Shown: positions 57,812 to 64,000 of the stretch, in pieces | Position numbering within the stretch: position 1 is the stretch's first letter | How the letters are laid out: the number at the start of each line of letters is the position of its first letter | From: Aquanectria penicillioides | Taxonomy: Eukaryota; Ascomycota; Sordariomycetes; Hypocreales; Nectriaceae | Length of the DNA: 64,000 nucleotides | NCBI GenBank assembly: GCA_003415625.1 | Contig: PYIU01000007.1 | Coordinates: 2,542,001-2,606,000, forward strand | Reading direction: 5' to 3' | Position numbers and translations under genes: made by a program | Notes under the pieces: model-generated | Databases searched by the model: none | Told to the model about the DNA's origin: nothing | Seen by the model: the letters and a program-made list of their open reading frames with translations, nothing else

Positions 57812-59251
57812 TTGGTTCAGTCTTGCAGGTAGCAAGGGGGTTGGGTCCTCGGTCAGAATGGCCATCCATGTACAGAGGGTTGCTCATAGCACGGCGTTAG
57901 GGTACTAAAAATGATATCATGCCATGTGCGAAATAAAGAAAGAAAACAGCCTAAAACCCTGTTCATGTTGTGATTTGTTGGTGTCAAAAGCATGAAATAA
58001 TAGTATGGCCGCTTAGCATAATCTCGTTGGTAGAGGTGATTCCATTAAATTGTCAACAAAGTTCCACCAGTTTACTGAGCATCTAATTGTCATACAATTT
58101 CTCGTGACTATCATATCGCTGCGAAAAACAACATGTCTATCTTTCAAGATGGTTCTAGCAGATTTCCTAGTCAGGATTTTAGTTTTCCACTGTCAATCTA
58201 GTTGATGAATGCTTGGTGAGCTGCGACAATTACAATTGTTGGATTTCAGTTGTGGACCAGGAGAATCTCAGATACCGTGAGACCTTGCATTTCTTTACGG
58301 CGCCCTCTGTAATTAACCAATTAATCTCGGCCCATTATAACGAATTTGTTCAGTCTCGGTGCCCTAGCAATTTCTCGGGGTTAGGGGCCGTGAAAGAGCT
58401 TGTGCTTGACTTCGGCTTCTAGGTGAGTAACGTGTTCTACTGGATGCCAGGAAAAGACCGTAGCAAAGGATAACTAGCAGAGAATTTTATCCGCATTATT
58501 ACTTGCTATCTTCTTTAATCAATCTCACGGGGTCTTTGATAGGTGCCATCTGGCTGACCTCCAAAGCCAATATCCCTAGCAGAATCGTATGGTTTGGCAA
58601 TCCCTTGATCCATTCATCGTCCAAGAAGGGATACTAACGGGACGAAAATGAGGTGTTTCACATGTCCCCATGGCGGTATGTACGGGGATTAACCTAGTGG
58701 CGAGAAGCCACGCTCGTTATCATTTTGTTCCTGTTTTATGCCTGATTAGAACTGAGGCAGTGAACATATGGGGTGTTTCGAAACAAGCATTGTTCAACCA
58801 AGACTCTGAACATCCCAGAGAAAAGTAACTGGGATTGATCCCGCAGTGCCTAGATTGCGAGATACGCTCATTCCGCCGAAGTTCGCTCGGGATCCGCGGA
58901 TGTCCCCGAGAAGGTCGTTCCCGGAACATGCCCCCTTGTCGTCCTGCGTTCCTTCGGCATTGATGCGTAGGTCATATGCGTAGGTCATTTTAGGGTGGAG
59001 CCGAATGTGCCGATACATGGTCAGTGTTCTCGTAACAATCACTAGATTGTATACTTTCCTTTCTCTCGTTTTACAGTTCATCGGAGGAGTGAAAGAGGAG
59101 CCTGAGCCTTGTTCACCACGAGTAGGACTGTCGGACATGCTGGGATTGTCATATCAGTGGGACTTTTTACCTATTTTATTCAGGCCATTCGTTCCCGAGA
59201 TGAGCTCGTAGAAATTCACCATTTGATCCAGTTCGCAAGATAGATGCTGCA
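57812..59251. other. intergenic, no gene supported
   Basis: 1.4 kb AT-richer spacer after HAS1. Frames at 58,213-58,422 (plus) and 58,720-59,138 (minus) are short and show no family content. No repeats of note. Confidence 0.5.
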
Positions 59252-59508
59252 ATGTGTTACCGTCGAGTGGATGTCTTCAACTGCGCTCACCACGCAACGT
59301 CGAGCGCGCCTTGTGGTCGACGAACTCGCCGTGCCAAATGCTGGTTCAAACGCGGTGGGATGGAGATTATTCACGACTTCCCGTGCAAGCGATGTCTAAA
59401 CAGGGGAGGGGGAGCAAGCGCATCCGCAGGCGATTGGCCCCGGTGAGGCAGATGGCCCAGGACTTGGGAGACCAGCTCGGGCAGATGTGGTATAGAACCA
59501 TGCATTAA
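59252..59508 (+). CDS. small Cys-rich protein, MC-start type, possible frame loss
   Basis: Tiny protein beginning MCYRRVDVFNCAHHATSSAPC and continuing to DFPCKRCL, a pattern of paired Cys and His suggestive of a small zinc fold; no signal peptide. As read, the frame stops at 59446 after 64 aa. The frame one base earlier is open from the same point to a TAA at 59506-59508 and has a basic helical look (GRGSKRIRRRLAPVRQMAQD...). The switch point coincides with two G-runs (G4 at 59403-59406, G5 at 59408-59412), so one G may be missing and the protein would be ~85 aa. It resembles the product at 60883. Function unknown. Confidence 0.42.
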
Positions 59509-60357
59509 AGTTCACTAGATGGTGGGTTTGATAAAGGATGAGGCAGTGCGGCGTGTAAGGTGATTTTCGGAACAAACGGGAATTGGGGATCGCGGAGAGT
59601 ATTTCTGATAGCCCGGCGTTTTGCTGAACTCCGAGTCCTTGGCGGGCGGCGATGAGCAAGATGGAAGAGGTGGGATGGATCCCCCGAACGGCGATTAGTG
59701 ATTTGTAAAGTCGACGGAAAACGGAAAATGGCAAAACGGTTCGTGCAAACTACTTCGTACCTCGTCTGTCAAAGAACAAGTGCTCATTCTTTAGATTCAG
59801 ATCGTCCCATTTCTCTTCCTTCTTTTTTCTTGGGTGTCGTATAAACATATCTACAACCTTGAATCAGTAGACGTCCACACGTGGCACCAAGGCGGCCTTC
59901 CCATTCTGGCGCATTGCGAGTTGGCGTCCAGTACGAAGCCATCTCGTATCCAGCCAGGGGCCGTCGGCCAGTCATGACGATGTTGGCTGTCGATCACGAT
60001 TGGCCCAGACAGCCGCGTCACAGGCTTTACTGGCTTTTTTCTCCGTTCCCTCTTTTGTCTCCCCGCTCCTCGGCTCCGTCCGCGAACAAGAGGAGGTGAC
60101 CACGTCATGGCGGCCCCGGCTGTCTTTTTTTTTTCACGTCACCCTCAAGTAGTTTGCGTGCCATTTTGCTTCTAGCTTCTCTCGGGGGCTTGCGACAGGC
60201 CGGTGGTGGACGGCACGGCGGCTCAGCACACCACCCGCGTTGCTCTTCTGGGTTACGGGTACGGTGACAAAAACTCGTACCTACATACAGAATGGTTTAC
60301 GAGCCCGAGACCAGTCGGAGGGTGAGAGTGGCTTGGAGCGCTATACACGCACGCAGG

Positions 60358-60383
60358 CACACACACACACACACACACACACA
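60358..60383. repeat. (CA)13 microsatellite
   Basis: CA dinucleotide repeat followed by TACGCACATAGG and a second, shorter CA tract near 60,400. Confidence 0.85.
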
Positions 60384-60618
60384 TACGCACATAGGTACGC
60401 ACACACACGCACACCACATGTACAATACCTAGTACCATGGCTCAAGTACATAACTACCGGCGCCCGGCTCTTCCCATTTTCCTTGGACGTCTGGTGGTTT
60501 TGTTTTTGTTCCATAATAGAAGCGGCTTCTGTTACGACTGCGTCGGACCTGACACAGGACAATAAAAGGCCGAGCTGAGCTGGGCTGACACTTCAACAAC
60601 ACACACCTACTTCATCAT

Positions 60619-60641
60619 CCTCTCTCTCTCTCTCTCTCTCT
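60619..60641. repeat. (CT)n microsatellite
   Basis: About eleven CT units in the presumed leader of the small gene at 60883. Confidence 0.85.
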
Positions 60642-60882
60642 TTTCCCCGCTGCGCTGGACGAAACCGACCTTGTTTGTCCTGCCTTGTCCTTCATTTCTC
60701 TTCGGCCAAAGAAGGCAAGATTTAATTATGAATACCTGCGGCGATACTACATCCAGCGATTGCTAAATCAACCATTATCCACTTTGAAACAACCGTCACA
60801 CACCTATCGACTGAATTGAATTATCCCTGCCCTCGAGCTGCAACGATATCTCATCTACACATATTTCCGATTCGCCGCCCTC

Positions 60883-61080
60883 ATGTGCCAACGAATGGTG
60901 ATTGAATACAAGTGCGGTCACGTAGTGCTGCGTGGCAACACACGATGCTATCGAGAGGACTGCACAGAGCGGCGCGAGGAGCGCAAGGTAATACCTGAAG
61001 ACTGCCCGCAATGCGAGGGCAAAGGCGAGCGGTGGAAGTCGACCCGATGGTGCTCAGTCGGGTGCTGCATTTGTCAGTGA
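60883..61080 (+). CDS. small Cys-rich protein, MC-start type
   Basis: Frame of 65 aa: starts MCQRMVIEYKCGHVVLRGN, then CYREDCTERREER, DCPQCEGKG, and ends WCSVGCCICQ. Ten Cys in 65 residues, with C-x2-C pairs and a CGH, suggest a compact metal-binding fold. There is no signal peptide, which argues against a secreted disulfide-rich effector. Close relatives of this style (MC, short spacer, CGH) are common uncharacterised proteins in filamentous ascomycetes. It lies 1.4 kb from the similar gene at 59252. ATG at 60883 is in fair context (CTCATGTG). Function unknown. Confidence 0.6.
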   Translation: MCQRMVIEYKCGHVVLRGNTRCYREDCTERREERKVIPEDCPQCEGKGERWKSTRWCSVGCCICQ

Positions 61081-62000
61081 GGAGCGAAAGAGCATCAGGG
61101 AGCCCGGGCCCATATCCAGATGACTCGGGTTTGCGATGTACGAGGCTCTCTGCTCGGATGAAGCGGATGGATTATGCGACGAGGGGGGAATGACATGATG
61201 GGTCTGGTCCATGAGAGGGGAAGATACGATGTACGAATATTGGCGCCAGGCCATGGATTACGACAACGATGACTATGGTGTTTTAGCTGGGAACATGGGA
61301 TTATTATTATTTTGGATTATACCGCAGCCTTTTTTCGATTTATTACAATTATGCGCCATTCCGGCTCGACCTGGTGCCTGTTGACTGGCGTGGTTGGGCC
61401 AAAGCACCGTTACAAATTATGTACGGCTGGCCGTCAAATGTTAACCTTAGTGCATATCCTCCGGGACCCGGCAGGCGGTCGATGGTGTCTCAGATATGAT
61501 ACCGCAGCAGCTGTCTCAATTGCGACGCAGTGCGGATCAAACTGTCGTGGAATCGATCCAAGAGGGGGAAAAAGCGGCCCCCATGCCGTGTTGGGTCCTT
61601 CTAGAAGCAGGGACCGCGTGGGACAGGGAACGGGATTGATAGAGTGAGTGCATGGAGGCACGTCTGAATGAGCATTGACGGCGTGGTGTGAGACAGCGAG
61701 AGGAGAGAGGGAGACATCCATCAATTATGAATAACTAGTCCGTACAGCAAGCAATGATATGGCCCGGCGGAACTGACGTCCCGACAATTTATTTAGGCGG
61801 CAAAGACGCACGCTAGGCGGCCCCGCTGTGTTGGGTGATGGGGGATTGGGGAGAGAGAGCTGGCGGGGATGGGGGAGCGGCGCTGTCAACACCCCCGCTT
61901 TAGTGGTTTGTGTCCCCCCCCGGAGGCTGCTCTGCAGGGGTTCCGAGGCGGTTGGTTGCAGCCAAGTTTGGATGGTTCCTAAATTTACGACCGAGAGGAG

Positions 62001-62027
62001 CTGCTGCTGCTGCTGCTGCTGTTGCTA
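62001..62027. repeat. (CTG)n triplet repeat
   Basis: Seven CTG units followed by TTGCTACTG, in non-coding sequence. Confidence 0.8.
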
Positions 62028-62302
62028 CTGCAGTGAGATGGGGCAGCTCTCTCCCGGGCCCATCCACAAGAGGGCGGGGAGGTTCACTCTCTGCTTCTCT
62101 GCTTCCCTCTTCGGCCATGGACTGCTCTCTTTTATTAGTCCCTCGGTTTCTCCTCCAGAGCGCACAACAACAGTAACCCTCACGTGTCCCTTCTAGGCCC
62201 AACTCCGGGTGCCATTTGCCTAAAAGCCCCCAGCGGCGCAGCTGATGAACGGCGACTGCTCCCTGAACGGGGGGCCCTTGCAAGAAAACACCTGCGTGCC
62301 GA

Positions 62303-62303
62303 G

Positions 62304-62357
<54 letters not shown>
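62303..62357. repeat. (TC)n(TG)n compound microsatellite
   Basis: Perfect TC run joined directly to a perfect TG run, then GCGCATGCGC. Confidence 0.9.
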
Positions 62358-62360
<3 letters not shown>

Positions 62361-62904
62361 ATGCGCTTGCCCTGTCCATAGTAGCACCGCAGTCTACATC
62401 CATCACTACTCCTTCATAGGTGCTGCACCGACGTCGTGGGCCATCCCCCAGCCTGCCTCATGCCTACCTACTACGTACATCTCCTCCTGTTGGCTGCCGT
62501 TCCCGGGAAGAAGCCTAATCCCCAGGCGGAAATAGTGGAGTTGACCAGCCCGCCCACCTTACCGCCCAGTTTCTCGCGCAGACGTCGACAGGCACACTGC
62601 GCTAATGTACCACCGCTGGAACCACACGCACTATAGGCGCTCTAGAAGGTAGCATCTCCTCCTCCACTTCCACTTCCGCTTCCACATCCCGCCATCCCGC
62701 ATCTCGTCCCGCATCATCGCCAACCCCGACTTTGACCCTCTCTCTTCTCCGCCTCTCTCCTCGACCGCCCGTGCCTCCGCCCTCTTCTCTCTCCTCCCGC
62801 AACCTACTCTGCTTCTCTACCAGTCACCTCCGTCTGCGACATTTTCCCTCCCCTCATTGTCTCCGCTTGCGCATGCCCATTCAGCTCCGCCATCCCCCTC
62901 AGCT

Positions 62905-64000
62905 ATGGCCAAGAAGGCGCGCCAGAGAATCAGCTATGGTAAGAAGAGCTCCAGCCTCCCCGCGCAGCAGCCAATGCGCCGGCCTAGCTTCGCCATACCA
63001 TTCCAACCCATATTCCGTTTCCCAATCGCTAACCTCCTGCTGCAGTCCTCGAAAACGCCAAGTCCTCCGTCGGCGGCCATCGCCTCGGCGTAAACGGGCT
63101 TGCCGTCGACAGCGACAACGCCATTCTGTGAGCTCACATGACCTCGTCCTCTCCGGTTCCTCTTGCACCTGAAACTGACTCCGGCGCCTCGCCAACAGCT
63201 ATTCCGGTGGTCGTGATGGCATTGTATGCGCCTGGGACCTGAACCTCGACCTCAAGCGTCGCAGCGATGTCGTCGATTCCTCTCCACCCGCAGCAGACGA
63301 GAAGACCGACGACAAGACCAAAGAGAAACCCAAGCCCACCACCAAATTCCGCGCACAAACCCATGCCCACATGCACTGGGTTAATGACATCGCTCTCGCC
63401 CATAACAATACCGCCCTCGTCTCCGCTTCCTCCGATCTGACCGTCAAGATATGGCGGCCCCATTCCGAAGAGGACAACACCCGCGCCGAGACAATTGGCG
63501 AACATGCCGACTACGTCAAGTGCGTCACCACCCCTCCTGCAGACATGGGCGCGAATTGGGTGGCCACCGGTGGCCTTGACCGCAAGATTTGCCTGTGGGA
63601 CATCAATGGTGGAGGAAAGACGCTGGAGATTGACGTCAAGGGTGACGACATGGCTGAAAAGGGCTCCGTCTATGCTCTTCGAGTTGGCCGCAATATCATG
63701 GCTAGCGGTGGCCCCGAGAAGACAGTGCGGCTGTACGATCCCCGAACGGGGTCCAAGGTATCCAAGCTCGTAGGTCACGTTGACAACATTCGGTCAATCC
63801 TCATCGATGATGCCGGCGACACTATTCTCAGCGCCAGTGCCGACAAGACGATCAAGATGTGGAGCGTAAAGGGTGGTCGCTGCATGTACACGTTCACTAT
63901 GCACGATGAGAGCATTTGGTCACTCTTCTCAGATGACCCTCGGCTGGGTATATTCTACAGCGCTGACCGCGCAGGTTTGGTCGCGAAAACAGATGTCCGA
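62905..64000 (+). CDS. WD40-repeat protein, WDR48/UAF1-like (DUF3337 family), 3' partial
   Basis: Exons are 62905-62938, 63046-63127 and 63199 to beyond the window edge. The start [11 protein letters not shown] continues across the first intron into [20 protein letters not shown], which matches the N-terminus of fungal WDR48 homologues (yeast Duf1). WDR48/UAF1 activates ubiquitin-specific proteases such as USP1, USP12 and USP46. At least five WD repeats are visible before the edge: [61 protein letters not shown] and [16 protein letters not shown] charged insert ([16 protein letters not shown]) sits in the first repeat. The C-terminal half is missing, so the diagnostic DUF3337 region cannot be checked. 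Confidence 0.85.

Larger units (their letters stand above)
59509..60882. other. intergenic with simple repeats
   Basis: No gene supported. It contains a T-run near 60,127, a (CA)13 tract at 60,358-60,383 and a CT tract at 60,619-60,641. The last 300 bp should hold the leader of the small gene at 60883. Confidence 0.55.
61081..62904. other. intergenic and CT-rich leader of the WD40 gene
   Basis: No gene supported. It contains a CTG/CAG triplet run (62,001-62,027), a (TC)n(TG)n compound repeat (62,303-62,357) and, from about 62,640, a strongly pyrimidine-rich plus strand that is likely the 5' UTR of the WDR48-like gene. Confidence 0.55.

Overview
The window is nuclear DNA of a filamentous ascomycete (Pezizomycotina). 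It most resembles a Sordariomycete, possibly Hypocreales, but the genus cannot be fixed from sequence alone. The evidence is short introns of about 50-140 nt with GTAAGT/GTATGT donors and CTAAC/CTGAC branch sites, long pyrimidine-rich leaders, Q/N/G-rich regulatory proteins, and fungal-specific families (PtaB-type LIM-binding protein, HbrB/Bit61, PaxU-like DUF829, GH18 subgroup C relatives). There are no prokaryotic operons, tRNAs, rRNAs or CRISPR arrays.

The left part (1-12 kb) is housekeeping: the end of an SPX-domain low-affinity phosphate transporter, the HOPS/CORVET subunit Vps39, the KEOPS subunit Gon7, an AT-rich island with a telomere-like tract, and an HbrB-domain TORC2 subunit. From 13.5 to 18 kb lies a LIM-binding (PtaB/Mfg1-like) transcription cofactor with a very long CT-rich leader. 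At 19.4-21.4 kb two minus-strand hypothetical genes look like remote tandem paralogues. At 24-26 kb is a seven-helix membrane protein with a minimal uORF and a 23-nt microexon. At 27.9-29.4 kb is a bifunctional 6-phosphofructo-2-kinase/fructose-2,6-bisphosphatase.

The middle (33-49 kb) is gene-poor and accessory in character: a secreted pepsin-like aspartic protease, a family 1 glycosyltransferase, a PaxU-like hydrolase, a small Cys-rich protein, a decayed fragment of a subgroup C GH18 chitinase (killer-toxin-like) gene, and a fast-evolving F-box protein at its right edge. The right part (52-64 kb) returns to conserved genes: a three-KH RNA-binding protein divergent from the ribosome-biogenesis helicase Has1, two small MC-start Cys-rich proteins, and the 5' part of a WDR48-like WD40 protein cut by the window edge.

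The strongest cross-cutting observation is that four otherwise well-conserved reading frames (one of them twice), plus possibly one small gene, lose exactly one base in or beside short C/G runs. The PtaB-like, PFK2/FBPase2 and glycosyltransferase exons only close in frame if one base is restored. Systematic homopolymer error in the assembly is the simplest explanation. Introns and exons were placed by eye from splice consensus and reading-frame continuity. Family assignments come from recognised motifs, not from searches.
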